A stretch of 64,000 nucleotides of DNA from Microbacterium terrae (GCF_017831975.1 NZ_JAFDSS010000001.1:930001-994000); one strand, 5' to 3'; numbered from the stretch's first letter, positions 36,589-45,666 are shown. Numbers and translations: made by a program. Notes: generated by a model not told the origin, from the letters alone.

Positions 36589-37532
36589 CACCCGGCGCGT
36601 GACATCCGGCCGATGGCGGATGAGCGGACCGACAGCACCATCGACTGCCCGGTGAAGTCGACGTCGCCGCGCAGCGTCCAGTCGTCGGTCCGGTAGTGGA
36701 ACGTGCCGCGTGCACCGTCTCGGGTCGTCCCCGTCGCCGTGGCGACGACGACGCCGCCGCTCGCGACGAAGCCGGCACCGTCGTCGTCGATGGTCACGAC
36801 GGGCAGCGTGTCGACGGCGAACGCGACGGTGTCGAGCTCGGCGAGGTCGGCGGCCCACGGGATGCGGATGCCGCAGTTCTCCGGCACCGCGGTCGCGTCC
36901 GCGGTGCACTCCTCCGCGTAGGCGTCGAGCTGCTCCTGTGCGGCGGGGACCGCGTCGCCCGAGACGGATGCGTCGAGCTCCACCTCGACGGGCTCCGCTG
37001 CTGCCGCCACCCGTGCGCTTCCGTCGAGGAACGCCGCGGGTTCGGTTGTAACCGCGTAGACAGCCGGAAGGAGGGGGATGTCGGTGCCGACAGCCACGAG
37101 CTCGCCGCCGATGCCGACGCTGTCACCGAGCGGCGTGACGACGGAGACCATGACGGCGAAGTCCTCGGTGACCTGCCAGCCGGTGGGCGTCCGCGTGAGC
37201 GTGAAGGTGAGCTCCACCAGGGCGCCGTCGAGCTCTGCACGGGCCGACGCGTGCGCGGTGTCGTCGTCGATCGCCACGTCGACCGGGTCGGCGGCGCTCA
37301 GGTATGAGTCCGCCCCGCCGAAGGCTGCGAGCAGCTGCTCTTCGTCGTCACCCGCCGCGAGGAGGCCTCCCACGGCTGCGGCGTCGCCGGCCGCGAGTGC
37401 GCTCACGTACTGTGACGCCACAGCCTCGGGGCCGGGCCTCTGCTGCAGCGACACCGCGACGCCGACGCCGACACCGACACCGACCAGCGCGACCGCCGCG
37501 ACGGCGATCCCGATGACGGCTGCGCGGTTCAC
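36384..37532 (-). CDS. membrane-anchored protein of unknown function, 3' end antisense to YcaQ-like gene
   Basis: Begins at a GTG overlapping the stop of the upstream YcaQ-like gene (GTGA), with GGAGG before it. Residues 1-30 hold one Gly/Val-rich membrane helix, followed by an acidic Ala-rich extracytoplasmic region with two Cys (YAEECTADATAVPENCGI) that could form a disulfide. Protein-like composition ends near residue 315 (about 36588). The last ~68 codons read through the reverse strand of the gene at 35491 and look non-native (Ser/Thr/Cys-rich). The original stop may have been lost. No family recognised. Confidence 0.6.
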   Translation of the reverse strand: MNRAAVIGIAVAAVALVGVGVGVGVAVSLQQRPGPEAVASQYVSALAAGDAAAVGGLLAAGDDEEQLLAAFGGADSYLSAADPVDVAIDDDTAHASARAELDGALVELTFTLTRTPTGWQVTEDFAVMVSVVTPLGDSVGIGGELVAVGTDIPLLPAVYAVTTEPAAFLDGSARVAAAAEPVEVELDASVSGDAVPAAQEQLDAYAEECTADATAVPENCGIRIPWAADLAELDTVAFAVDTLPVVTIDDDGAGFVASGGVVVATATGTTRDGARGTFHYRTDDWTLRGDVDFTGQSMVLSVRSSAIGRMSRAGCHPPGCSCTSSPSHRASSLISSSTASTTASANGWSWCTANTFSTPLLRSAFASSLPTKRSPCRIGSAK

Positions 37533-38824
37533 CCCTCCACGGTAGCGGGCGCCCCGGCAGCGGTGACGGCGACCGGTGCCTGGGCCGCCGCGCGCGCGTC
37601 GTGGCGCGCGGCCCCGGGGAGGGCAGCCGCGAGGTCGTCGACGGCGTCTCCCCAGCGAGACACCGAGATGCTCTCGAGCCCTTGCCACCGCGCGGCTGCC
37701 CGCAGCTCGTCGGCGACGCGCCCCGCGGCATCCCCGGTCTTCCCCTGCTCCCACCACGCCGACTGCACGAGCAGTGTGCCGGCGGCACGGTCGGCCTTGA
37801 GGTCGACACGGCCGACCAGCTCGTCGTCGACGAGCACCGGGAGCGAGTAGTACCCGAACCGGCGCTTCGGCGGCGGCGTGTAGATCTCGATGCGGTACGA
37901 GAAGTCGAACAGGCGCTCTGCGCGATCGCGGAACCACACCACGGGGTCGAACGGCGTGAGCAGCGCAGCCGCGTCGATGCGCCGGGGGAGCGCCGCATCG
38001 CGATGCACCCAGGCGGCTGCCGGTCGCCCCGCCTGCATCCATCCCTCGACCCGGACCGGCTGGAGCTCGCCCGCGTCGGTCAGCTCGGCCACAGCGGTCA
38101 TCACCGCCGGTCGGTCGCGCAGCCGCCAGTAGTCGGCGAGATCCGAGGCGGTGGCGACCCCGTAGGCGACGGATGCCCGTCGGACGAGCTCGCGCACGGC
38201 ATCGCCACGGTCGATCCGGGTCTGCAGCACCTCGGGGGCGATCACGTGCTCGGCGAGTCCGTACCGCCGCTCGAAGCCGCGCCGGCCGGCGATCGCGACG
38301 TCGCCGAACATCCAGAGGTGCTCGAGCGCCTGCTTCACGACGTCCCAGTCCCACCACGGACCGCGCGCCGCCTTCTTGGCGTCGTGCTCGATCTGCGCGG
38401 GACGCAGCGGCCCGCGGTCGGCGAGCTCGGAGCGCACCCAGTCGACGATCGACCGGTTGCGCGCGTACCACCCGTCACCGGCGGCACCGTACTTCGCCCG
38501 CATGTCATCCATGCGGAAGGCGAACAGCGACCAGTCGGCCGCGGGGATGAACGCGGCGACGTGCGCGAGGTACTCGACGTACGCCGGCCGCCGCGCGAAC
38601 AGGAGTCGGTCGAGCGCTGTCGTGTCGTACGGCCCCAGCCGCGAGAACAGGGGCATGTAGTGCGAGCGCGCGAACACGTTGACCGAGTCGATCTGCAGGG
38701 TCGCCATGCGTGCGAGCGCGAGGTTGAGCTGTCGGGTGCCCGGCGCGACCGGGCGCGGTCTGCCGAACCCCTGGGCGGCCAGCGCGATGCGTCGGGCCTC
38801 GGCGGCGCTGAGCGATGACTTCAC
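37529..38824 (-). CDS. YcaQ-family winged-helix DNA glycosylase (AlkX-like)
   Basis: A 431-residue protein. Known YcaQ/AlkX enzymes remove alkylated bases and unhook interstrand cross-links. The catalytic motif is intact: TLQIDSVNVFARSHYMPLFSRLG (QxD at about residues 44-46). Later come GPLRPAQIEHD, the winged-helix repeat and LLTPFDPVVWFRDRAERLFDF. The GTG start lies seven bases after TACGCT, consistent with a leaderless mRNA. It is co-translated with the downstream anchored protein gene. Confidence 0.88.
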   Translation of the reverse strand: MKSSLSAAEARRIALAAQGFGRPRPVAPGTRQLNLALARMATLQIDSVNVFARSHYMPLFSRLGPYDTTALDRLLFARRPAYVEYLAHVAAFIPAADWSLFAFRMDDMRAKYGAAGDGWYARNRSIVDWVRSELADRGPLRPAQIEHDAKKAARGPWWDWDVVKQALEHLWMFGDVAIAGRRGFERRYGLAEHVIAPEVLQTRIDRGDAVRELVRRASVAYGVATASDLADYWRLRDRPAVMTAVAELTDAGELQPVRVEGWMQAGRPAAAWVHRDAALPRRIDAAALLTPFDPVVWFRDRAERLFDFSYRIEIYTPPPKRRFGYYSLPVLVDDELVGRVDLKADRAAGTLLVQSAWWEQGKTGDAAGRVADELRAAARWQGLESISVSRWGDAVDDLAAALPGAARHDARAAAQAPVAVTAAGAPATVEG

Positions 38825-38831
38825 GCGCGTC

Positions 38832-38837
38832 AGCGTA
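38832..38837 (-). promoter_or_regulatory. leaderless -10 for the second YcaQ-like gene
   Basis: TACGCT, then seven bases, then the GTG at 38824. Confidence 0.5.
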
Positions 38838-38914
38838 GCCGCGACCGCCGACAGCGGCCCCGGGAGCGGCCGGTGCGCGCGCGGACGCATGAACCTCGCG
38901 GCATGCGACGCGCC

Positions 38915-38920
38915 TAGACT
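38915..38920 (+). promoter_or_regulatory. leaderless -10 for the AI-2E transporter gene
   Basis: TAGACT, then GACGGG, then ATG at 38927. Confidence 0.65.
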
Positions 38921-38926
38921 GACGGG

Positions 38927-40117
38927 ATGAGCGGCTCCGACGACAAGCCTCGCGGCTCGCTGTTCGACGCGATCCGTGACCGTCGGCGGGTCGTGTCCAG
39001 CGATGTGTCCGACGTCGTCCCGCGGGGGCTCAGCATCGCCGCCGCGTACTCGTGGCGCATCCTGTTCGTCGCGGCAGCGATCGGACTCGCGGTCTGGCTC
39101 GTCATCGAGCTGAAGCTGCTCGTCATCCCCCTCCTCGTCGCGATCCTCGTCACCGCCCTGCTCTGGCCGGCGTTCACCTGGATGCTCCGCAGCCGGGTGC
39201 CCCGCTGGCTCGCGATCGTCATCTCGGTGGTCGGCACCCTCGCGATCGTCACGGGGCTGATGTGGCTCGCCGTCTGGCAGATCACCCTGCAGTGGGACTC
39301 CGTGCAGGCGAGCACGGTCGCCGCGCTCGACCAGTTCCGCCAGTACCTCATCGACGGGCCGCTGCACCTCACCGAGGAGCAGATCGACGGCATGCTCGAC
39401 CAGGGCGTCAGCTTCCTGCAACAGCAGGCGGACCTCCTGTGGAACGGCGCCCTCGCCCTCGGCAGCACCGTGGGCCACATCGCCACCGGCATCGTGCTGT
39501 CGCTGTTCATCCTGCTGTGCCTCCTGGCCGACGGCGCCGGTGTGTGGCGCTGGGCGCTGCGGCTCTTCCCCCGCCGGGCGCGCCCCGCCGCCGACGGCGC
39601 CGGTCACGCGGGCTTCATCACCGTCGTCAACTACGCCCGCACGCAGCTGCTGGTGGCCACGATCGACGCGATCGGCATCGGCATCGGAGCCTTCTTCCTC
39701 GGCGTGCCCCTGGCCATCCCGATCGCGGTGCTGGTCTTCCTCGGCGCGTTCGTGCCCATCGTCGGAGCCGTCGTCACCGGCGCGGTCGCCGTGTTCCTCG
39801 CCCTCGTGTACAACGGGCCGTGGATCGCGCTGTGGATGCTGGTGGTGGTGCTCGCCGTGCAGCAGATCGAGGGGCACATCCTGCAGCCGCTGCTGATGGG
39901 CTCGGCGGTGAAGGTGCACCCGCTCGCCATCGTGCTCGTCGTCGCCGGGGGAACGCTCATCGCCGGCATCCCGGGTGCCCTCTTCGCCGTTCCGCTCGCC
40001 GCGTTCGTCAACGTCGTCGCGATCTACGTCGGTCAGCGCGCGTGGGAGACCGGCGAAAGCCCCCGCGGCGACATGATCTGGAGCACCGTACCCCGCCCGA
40101 GGAGGCGCACAACGTGA
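38927..40117 (+). CDS. AI-2E family transporter (PerM/YdiK-type)
   Basis: A 396-residue membrane protein of the AI-2E/PerM family. About eight membrane helices are seen. Family sequence includes GIVLSLFILLCLLADG, the re-entrant region GVPLAIPIAVLVFLGAFVPIVGAVVTG and QQIEGHILQPLLMG near the C-terminus. Family members export small molecules or ions; AI-2 itself should not be assumed. Its stop overlaps the ilvA GTG. Confidence 0.93.
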   Translation: MSGSDDKPRGSLFDAIRDRRRVVSSDVSDVVPRGLSIAAAYSWRILFVAAAIGLAVWLVIELKLLVIPLLVAILVTALLWPAFTWMLRSRVPRWLAIVISVVGTLAIVTGLMWLAVWQITLQWDSVQASTVAALDQFRQYLIDGPLHLTEEQIDGMLDQGVSFLQQQADLLWNGALALGSTVGHIATGIVLSLFILLCLLADGAGVWRWALRLFPRRARPAADGAGHAGFITVVNYARTQLLVATIDAIGIGIGAFFLGVPLAIPIAVLVFLGAFVPIVGAVVTGAVAVFLALVYNGPWIALWMLVVVLAVQQIEGHILQPLLMGSAVKVHPLAIVLVVAGGTLIAGIPGALFAVPLAAFVNVVAIYVGQRAWETGESPRGDMIWSTVPRPRRRTT

Positions 40118-41364
40118 CCACCCCTTCCACCGTGCATCAGACGCCGCCGGATCTCGCGGCCATCGAAGACGCACGAGCGGCGCTCGACGGCCTCATCGCC
40201 CGGACGCCGGTCGACCTGTCGCTGCATCTGACCGACGTCCTCGGCGCGCCGGTGCACCTGAAGCTCGAGAACCTGCAGCGCACCGGATCCTTCAAGATCC
40301 GCGGGGCGGCGTACCGGCTGTCGCGCCTCAGCGCCGAAGAGCGGGCGCGCGGGGTCGTGGCGGCATCGGCGGGCAACCACGCGCAGGGCGTGGCGCTCGC
40401 GGCGCAGACGCTCGGCATCCCCGCGACGATCTTCATGCCCCTCGGCGTGCCGGTCCCGAAGCTCCTGGCGACCCGCGGCTACGGCGCGGAGGTGATCCTC
40501 GAGGGCGCCACTGTCGAGACTCCGCTGCGCCTCGCGGCGGAGTTCGCCGAGCGCACCGGCGCAGTCTTCATCCACCCGTTCGACCACCCCGACGTGATCG
40601 CGGGGCAGGGCACGCTCGGGCTCGAGCTGATGGACGACATCCCCGACCTCGACACCGTGGTGCTCGGCATCGGCGGCGGCGGACTGATCGCCGGCGTCGC
40701 GGCGGCGGTCAAGGCCCGGGCGGCCCAGCAGGGTCGCACGGTGCGCATCATCGGCGTGCAGGCCGAGAACTCAGCCGCGTACCCGTCGTCACTCGCCGCG
40801 GGCCGTCCGCTCGAGGTGGCAACGACGCCGACGATCGCCGACGGCATCGCCGTGGCGCGACCCGGAGACCTCCCCTTCGAGATGATCAGCGACCTGGTCG
40901 ACGACGTCGTCACGGTGACCGAGGACGACATCGCCCGGGCGCTGCTGGTGCTCCTCGAGCGGGCGAAGCAGGTCGTCGAGCCGGCCGGCGCCGTGGGCGT
41001 CGCCGCGATCCTCGCCGGCAAGGTGCCCGCCTCCGGCACCACGGTCACCGTGCTCTCGGGCGGCAACATCGACCCACTGCTGCTGCAGCGCGTGGTGGCC
41101 CACGGGCTCGCGGCATCCGGTCGCTACATGACGCTGCGGATCCCGCTGCCCGATCGTCCCGGCCAGCTCGCGCGTGTCTCGGAGCTGCTCGCCGTCGCCG
41201 GTGCCAACGTGATCGAGGTCATGCACACCCGTCACGGACAGGGGCTGCAGATCAGCGAGGTGATCCTGCAGCTGAGCGTGGAGACGCGCGGCGAGGACCA
41301 TCGCGCGCACGTGATCTCCGTGCTCGAGCAGGCGGGCTTCACCCCGACCGTCGTCCTCGACTAG
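40114..41364 (+). CDS. ilvA: threonine ammonia-lyase
   Basis: PLP enzyme converting threonine to 2-oxobutyrate, the first committed step to isoleucine. The 416-residue protein has Lys61 in GSFKIRGA for PLP, AGNHAQGVALAA, the phosphate loop GIGGGGLIAG, and a C-terminal ACT-like domain (about 335-416, MTLRIPLPDRPGQLARV). The short form with one regulatory domain could be catabolic or biosynthetic. GAGGAGG precedes the GTG start, which overlaps the transporter stop. Confidence 0.95.
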   Translation: MTTPSTVHQTPPDLAAIEDARAALDGLIARTPVDLSLHLTDVLGAPVHLKLENLQRTGSFKIRGAAYRLSRLSAEERARGVVAASAGNHAQGVALAAQTLGIPATIFMPLGVPVPKLLATRGYGAEVILEGATVETPLRLAAEFAERTGAVFIHPFDHPDVIAGQGTLGLELMDDIPDLDTVVLGIGGGGLIAGVAAAVKARAAQQGRTVRIIGVQAENSAAYPSSLAAGRPLEVATTPTIADGIAVARPGDLPFEMISDLVDDVVTVTEDDIARALLVLLERAKQVVEPAGAVGVAAILAGKVPASGTTVTVLSGGNIDPLLLQRVVAHGLAASGRYMTLRIPLPDRPGQLARVSELLAVAGANVIEVMHTRHGQGLQISEVILQLSVETRGEDHRAHVISVLEQAGFTPTVVLD

Positions 41365-41370
41365 AGGTGG

Positions 41371-41399
41371 GTGCGCAGGCCCGCGCCGCGGGCCCGCAC
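41371..41399. terminator. bidirectional terminator between ilvA and greA
   Basis: GGCCCGC and GCGGGCC pair around GCC, and the outer GTGCG and CGCAC extend the stem past a two-base bulge. It fills the 39-base gap between the two convergent genes. Confidence 0.55.
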
Positions 41400-41403
41400 G
41401 GGG

Positions 41404-41895
41404 TCACTGACCGTTGTAGGTCTCGACCTTGACGACCTCGACCGCGATCTCGCGCCCGTTGGGGGCGGTGTAGGTCGCGCTGTCGCCTTCGCTCAGGCCG
41501 AGGATGGCGGCGCCGAGCGGCGACGCCTCGCTGTAGACGTCGAGCTCGGAGCCGACCGCGATCTCGCGGTTGCCGAGGAGGAACACCTCTTCGCCGCCGG
41601 CGACGATCGCCGTGACGACGGTGCCCGGCTCGACGACGCCCGTGCTCTCGGGAGCTTCGCTGACGGTCGCGGTCTTGAGCAGGTGCTGGAGGGTGCGGAT
41701 GCGGGCCTCCTGCTTGCCCTGCTCGTCCTTGGCGGCGTGGTAGCCGCCGTTCTCCTTGAGGTCGCCCTCTTCGCGTGCGGCCTCGATGCGCTTGGCGATC
41801 TCTTCGCGACCCGTCGTCGACAGGGCCTCGAGCTCTGCGGCGAGGCGGTCGTAGGCATCCTGGGTGAGGAAGGTCACCGGGGCATCGCTGGACAC
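41404..41895 (-). CDS. greA: transcription elongation factor GreA
   Basis: Rescues backtracked RNA polymerase by promoting transcript cleavage. The 163-residue protein has the N-terminal coiled coil (about 12-80, FLTQDAYDRLAAELEAL and REEGDLKENGGYHAAKDEQG with the acidic tip) and the C-terminal FKBP-like domain (SPLGAAILGLSEGDSATY). AAGGAG precedes the GTG start. Confidence 0.97.
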   Translation of the reverse strand: MSSDAPVTFLTQDAYDRLAAELEALSTTGREEIAKRIEAAREEGDLKENGGYHAAKDEQGKQEARIRTLQHLLKTATVSEAPESTGVVEPGTVVTAIVAGGEEVFLLGNREIAVGSELDVYSEASPLGAAILGLSEGDSATYTAPNGREIAVEVVKVETYNGQ

Positions 41896-41929
41896 GTCAG
41901 ACTCCTTCGGTCGGCGGGGCGGTCATATG

Positions 41930-41956
41930 TCAAACGCCCCGGCGACGGCCGGGGCG
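41930..41956 (-). terminator. intrinsic terminator after the DUF4307 gene
   Basis: On the minus strand CGCCCCGGC and GCCGGGGCG pair perfectly over nine bases around a four-base loop and are followed by TTTG. The stem is at 41935-41956. It separates the DUF4307 gene from greA. Confidence 0.7.
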
Positions 41957-41978
41957 CGGATGACTGCGTGCGGCCAGA

Positions 41979-42371
41979 CTACGTCACCCAGCAGGCGTTG
42001 ACAAAACCTGTGGTGGCCTCGGCGGTGGTCGGGATCGTCTCGCGGAATGCGCGGGCGTGGTCCTCGGATGCCGCGAACTCGACGACCTTCCAGCCGACCA
42101 CACCGTGCTCGACGTCCTGCGCCTCGATGGCACAGGCGACGCTGCGGCCGGTCGGTGCGGTGAACTGGAAGTTGACTGTGACGGAGTGCTGGTCGACCAC
42201 GGCGAAGCCCGTGGTGTCGGCATCCACAGCCTCGACGGAGTCGGCCACGACGCCCCACGCCACGAACCCCAGGAGAGCGACTCCCACGACGGCTCCGCCG
42301 ATGATCGCCCACGTCCTGCCGGGGGAGCGACGGCGTCCGTAGCGGTCGTCGAGCATGTCCTGGGTCGTCAT
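41979..42371 (-). CDS. DUF4307 membrane protein
   Basis: A 130-residue actinobacterial protein with a short cytoplasmic start (MLDDRYGRRR), one membrane helix (about 20-43) and an extracytoplasmic beta-rich domain containing two Cys (VACAIEAQD and FVNACWVT). DUF4307 genes usually lie next to greA. Function unknown. Confidence 0.9.
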   Translation of the reverse strand: MTTQDMLDDRYGRRRSPGRTWAIIGGAVVGVALLGFVAWGVVADSVEAVDADTTGFAVVDQHSVTVNFQFTAPTGRSVACAIEAQDVEHGVVGWKVVEFAASEDHARAFRETIPTTAEATTGFVNACWVT

Positions 42372-42471
42372 GGTGGTTCCGTCGGAAGATTAGGCTGGAA
42401 CCACCAGGTTACGCGCTCGGCGACCCGCGCCCGCACGTGCCGACATCGCCGAGACGGCAGAAGAGGTCCGC

Positions 42472-42762
42472 ATGCTCGCCCTGCTCGCAGCAGTCACGCC
42501 CACGCCCACCCCGACGCCCGTCGACCCGACCACCGTGACGCCGGGACCGTGGGGGTTCGCGGTGATCGCGCTGCTGGCGATCGTGGTGATCCTGCTCGTG
42601 GGCGACATGGTGCGCCGCATCCGCCGCGTGAGCGTGCGCGACGACATCCGCGCCGAGCTCGACGCCGAGGAGGCGGCTCTGGCCGCAGGCGGGTCGGCCG
42701 ACGTCGATCGCCCCGACGACGCAGCCCCCCGCGACGACGACGCGGCCGACGGGCGCCGCTGA
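42472..42762 (+). CDS. small membrane protein with acidic tail
   Basis: A 96-residue protein with a short Pro/Thr stretch, one strongly hydrophobic helix (about residues 27-47) and a charged C-terminus rich in Asp, Glu and Ala. AGAAGAGG lies five bases before the ATG. Its place between DUF4307 and TrhA is, to my knowledge, common in Microbacteriaceae. Function unknown. Confidence 0.75.
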   Translation: MLALLAAVTPTPTPTPVDPTTVTPGPWGFAVIALLAIVVILLVGDMVRRIRRVSVRDDIRAELDAEEAALAAGGSADVDRPDDAAPRDDDAADGRR

Positions 42763-42778
42763 GCACGATCGACCCGGC

Positions 42779-43510
42779 TCAGGCCCCGTGGAACGCGGGG
42801 TTCATCGCGATGATGAGGCACGCGGTCCAGTGGCACAGGAACGCGAGGACCGTGCACACGTGGAAGATCTCGTGGAATCCGAAGTGCCCGGGCCACGGGT
42901 TCGGTCGCTTCAGTGCATAGACGACCGCGCCCACGGTGTAAAGGATGCCGCCGATCGCGACGAGCAGCATCATCACCGCACTCGCCTGGGTGAGTGGGAC
43001 GACGTACATCACAGCGGCCCAGCCGAGCGCGAGATACAGCGCGACGTACAGCCAGCGTGGTGCGTTGATCCAGAACACGCGGAACAGGATCCCGAGGATC
43101 GCGCCGCCCCAGACGATCGACAGCAGGATGATCGACTGCTGCGTGGGAAGGGCGAGGACTGCCAGCGGCGTGTAGGTGCCGGCGATCAGCAGCACGATGT
43201 TCGCGTGGTCGATGCGCTTGAGCACCGCCTTCGTGCGGGGCTTCCAGTTGAACCGGTGATACAGCGCGGAGTTGCCGAAGAGGAGCAGCGACGTCGCCAT
43301 GAAGACCGCGCACGACCACTTCGCTGCGGGGCCCTGTGCGAGGACGATGAGCACGATGCCCGCGGCGATGGCGACCGGGAAGGTCGCGGCGTGGATCCAG
43401 CCGCGCCAGCTGGGCTTGATCTCGGGGGTCGCGGCGTCGACGTCTGCAGCGTCCATGAGCGGCAGCACGGGGACCTCGGGAACGCGGGGGGTGGGAGTGC
43501 GGCGGCTCAT
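42779..43510 (-). CDS. trhA: hemolysin III/TrhA family membrane protein
   Basis: A 243-residue protein with seven predicted membrane helices, a member of the PAQR superfamily. The conserved metal-site residues are visible: GNSALYHRFNWKP in the first half and FHEIFHVCTVLAFLCHW near the end. TrhA proteins affect membrane lipid homeostasis in bacteria. The start is the ATG six bases after TACCCT; an upstream in-frame ATG (43567) lies ahead of this promoter. Confidence 0.93.
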   Translation of the reverse strand: MSRRTPTPRVPEVPVLPLMDAADVDAATPEIKPSWRGWIHAATFPVAIAAGIVLIVLAQGPAAKWSCAVFMATSLLLFGNSALYHRFNWKPRTKAVLKRIDHANIVLLIAGTYTPLAVLALPTQQSIILLSIVWGGAILGILFRVFWINAPRWLYVALYLALGWAAVMYVVPLTQASAVMMLLVAIGGILYTVGAVVYALKRPNPWPGHFGFHEIFHVCTVLAFLCHWTACLIIAMNPAFHGA

Positions 43511-43516
43511 CGTCCC

Positions 43517-43522
43517 AGGGTA
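43517..43522 (-). promoter_or_regulatory. leaderless -10 for trhA
   Basis: TACCCT, then GGGACG, then ATG at 43510. Confidence 0.55.
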
Positions 43523-43653
43523 GGGGGTGGTGCACACCGGGGGGAGCACATACTCGGTCCCGCACATGGTGGAACTCGGTATCGCCTTGGTGCTGTCGGT
43601 GCGGGGGCGGGATGCCGCTCGGCACTCGCCCAGCGTGGGCGGCGTCGGCGCGA

Positions 43654-43659
43654 TAGCGT
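43654..43659 (+). promoter_or_regulatory. leaderless -10 for the prenyl transferase gene
   Basis: TAGCGT, then AGGCGT, then GTG at 43666. Confidence 0.55.
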
Positions 43660-43665
43660 AGGCGT

Positions 43666-44451
43666 GTGGTGCGAGAAGCGACGAACGAGGGGCGTGGGCC
43701 GCTCTACCGCCTCTACATCAACCGCATCCGGCGCAGTCTCGTCGCCGAGCGCGTGCCGCACCACGTCGCGATGATGATCGACGGCAACAGGCGCTGGGCG
43801 CGGCAGCTCGGATTCGACTCGGCCGCCCATGGCCACCGGGCCGGCGCCGCGAAGATGCAGGAGTTCCTCGGCTGGTGCGACGACGTCGGCGTCCGCGTCG
43901 TATCGCTCTACCTGCTGTCGAACGACAATCTGCGCAAGCGCGACTCGCAGGAGCTCGCCGACCTGCTCGAGATCATCGCCGAGCTCGCCGACGGCCTCTC
44001 GCGCGAACGCGATTGGCGCGTCAAGCACGTAGGCCGCGCCGACCAGCTGCCGGCGGAGCTCGCGCGCGTGCTCGCCGACGCGCAGGAGCGCACCCGCGAT
44101 CACACCGGGCTCCATGTGAATCTGGCGGTCGGGTACGGCGGCCGGGGCGAGATCGTCGACGCGGTGCGGAGCATCATCGCGCAGCACGAGCGCGAGGGCG
44201 GCTCGCTCGAGGAGCTGGCTGCCAGCCTGACCCCCGAGCAGATCGGCGAGCACCTCTACACCGGAGGACAGCCTGACCCGGATCTCGTCATCCGCACCTC
44301 GGGCGAGCAGCGGCTGAGCGACTTCCTGCTCTGGCAGTCGGCCCACTCCGAGTTCTATTTCGTCGAAGCGCTCGGCCCCGACCTCCGCGAGGTCGACTTC
44401 CTTCGCGCGATCCGCGATTACACGCGCCGCGACCGTCGATTCGGCGGCTGA
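43666..44451 (+). CDS. uppS: cis-prenyltransferase (isoprenyl/undecaprenyl diphosphate synthase)
   Basis: Adds isopentenyl units in cis to make the polyprenyl diphosphate carrier for cell wall synthesis. The 261-residue protein has the catalytic Asp38 in MMIDGNRRWARQLG, then GHRAGAAKM, and at the C-terminus LVIRTSGEQRLSDFLLWQSAHSEF with the substrate arginines. The N-terminal 30 residues (LYRLYINRIRRSL) are an extension shared with short actinobacterial homologues, so product chain length is uncertain. Confidence 0.93.
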   Translation: MVREATNEGRGPLYRLYINRIRRSLVAERVPHHVAMMIDGNRRWARQLGFDSAAHGHRAGAAKMQEFLGWCDDVGVRVVSLYLLSNDNLRKRDSQELADLLEIIAELADGLSRERDWRVKHVGRADQLPAELARVLADAQERTRDHTGLHVNLAVGYGGRGEIVDAVRSIIAQHEREGGSLEELAASLTPEQIGEHLYTGGQPDPDLVIRTSGEQRLSDFLLWQSAHSEFYFVEALGPDLREVDFLRAIRDYTRRDRRFGG

Positions 44452-44488
44452 GAACGGTCACACACGCGCCGCGGCCGCGTGCCAGAAT

Positions 44489-45616
44489 GTGACCGTGATG
44501 GATCTGGATGCGTACCTGGAGACCTTCGACGGGGAACCCGGATACCTCGACTGGGCCGCGTTCGGCCCGCTGTCGCCGTCGGTGCGGGCCGAGGCCCAGG
44601 CAGACACCGAGCTGCTCGGCACCGGGCGGCGCTCGAGCGTGAATCTCGTCGCCGACCACGTGCGCGACGCGAAAGAGCTCATCGCGGGTCTGATCGGCGG
44701 CGACGAGTCGCAGGTCGTGCTCCAGCCGTCGACCACGTACGGGCTGATGCAGGCGATCTACGGTCTCGCCGGCGGCATGATGCTCGCGCGGGGCGAGTTC
44801 CCGAGCCTCACCGTCGCGGCCACCCGGGCTGCCGATGCGCTCGGATCGATCGATCTGCAGTGGATCGAACCAGCCGGCGGGTTCGTCACCCCTGACGCGG
44901 TGCGCGACGCGCTGACCGACGACACCCGCGCGGTGGCGGTCAGCCTCGTCGACTTCCGCACCGGCTTCCGCGCGGACCTCTCCGCCATCCGCGACGTGAT
45001 CGGCGATCGCCTCCTCATCGTCGATGCGATCCAGGGCTTCGGCACAGTTCAGGCCGACTACACCGCCGCCGATGTGGTGTGCGGCAACGGCTACAAGTGG
45101 CTGCGCGCCGGCCGCGGGACGGGATTCGCCTGGTTCAGCGAGCACGCGCTCGAGCGCATCGCCCCGGTGCTGTCCGGATTCGCGGGGGTCGGTGGCGATC
45201 TGCCGCTCGACGCCGTTCCCGCACCCGCCCCCGGCGCCGACGCGTTCACCGTCTCCGGTCCCGACATCCTCGCCGTCGCGCGTCTGGCGATCGCCCTCCG
45301 CGAGGTCAGCGACGTGGGCGTCGACGTCATCGAACGCGAACTCTCCGACCGCGCGCGCGACGTGATGTTCTTCGCCGATCGATACGAGGTGCCGGTGATC
45401 ACGCCCCGCGAGCCCGAGCAGCGGGCCGGCATCGTCACCCTCGCACCGGCGCCGCAGGACGCCGGTCCTCTGGCGGCCGCGCTCGACAACAACGGCCTCG
45501 CCGTCACGGTGCGCGCCGGCCAGGTGCGCATCTCGCCGCATGTCGGAACCGGCGCCGACACCCTGCGCCTGTTCGGCGACGCGCTCGCGGCGTTCTCGTC
45601 GTCGCGGGTGTGGTGA
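44489..45616 (+). CDS. class V aminotransferase-fold PLP enzyme
   Basis: A fold-type I PLP enzyme of the class V aminotransferase/isopenicillin N epimerase-like group, about 375 residues. QPSTTYGLMQAIYGLAGG contacts the cofactor, VDAIQGFG carries the PLP Asp, and GNGYKWLRAGRGTGF contains the Schiff-base Lys203. Starts at 44489, 44495 and 44498 are all in frame; CAGAAT at 44483-44488 is six bases from GTG 44495, which may be the leaderless start. Substrate unknown; cysteine desulfurase is unlikely because the active-site Cys loop is not evident. Confidence 0.8.
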   Translation: MTVMDLDAYLETFDGEPGYLDWAAFGPLSPSVRAEAQADTELLGTGRRSSVNLVADHVRDAKELIAGLIGGDESQVVLQPSTTYGLMQAIYGLAGGMMLARGEFPSLTVAATRAADALGSIDLQWIEPAGGFVTPDAVRDALTDDTRAVAVSLVDFRTGFRADLSAIRDVIGDRLLIVDAIQGFGTVQADYTAADVVCGNGYKWLRAGRGTGFAWFSEHALERIAPVLSGFAGVGGDLPLDAVPAPAPGADAFTVSGPDILAVARLAIALREVSDVGVDVIERELSDRARDVMFFADRYEVPVITPREPEQRAGIVTLAPAPQDAGPLAAALDNNGLAVTVRAGQVRISPHVGTGADTLRLFGDALAAFSSSRVW

Positions 45617-45666
45617 CGGTCGACGCGTTCATTCCGTGAGGCGCCGTCGACCGGCGTGTCGGTGGA

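Noticed and set aside
43511..43567. Longer trhA reading frame starting at 43567
   Set aside because: The extra codons lie upstream of and across the TACCCT -10, and the ATG at 43510 has the exact leaderless spacing and a conserved N-terminus.
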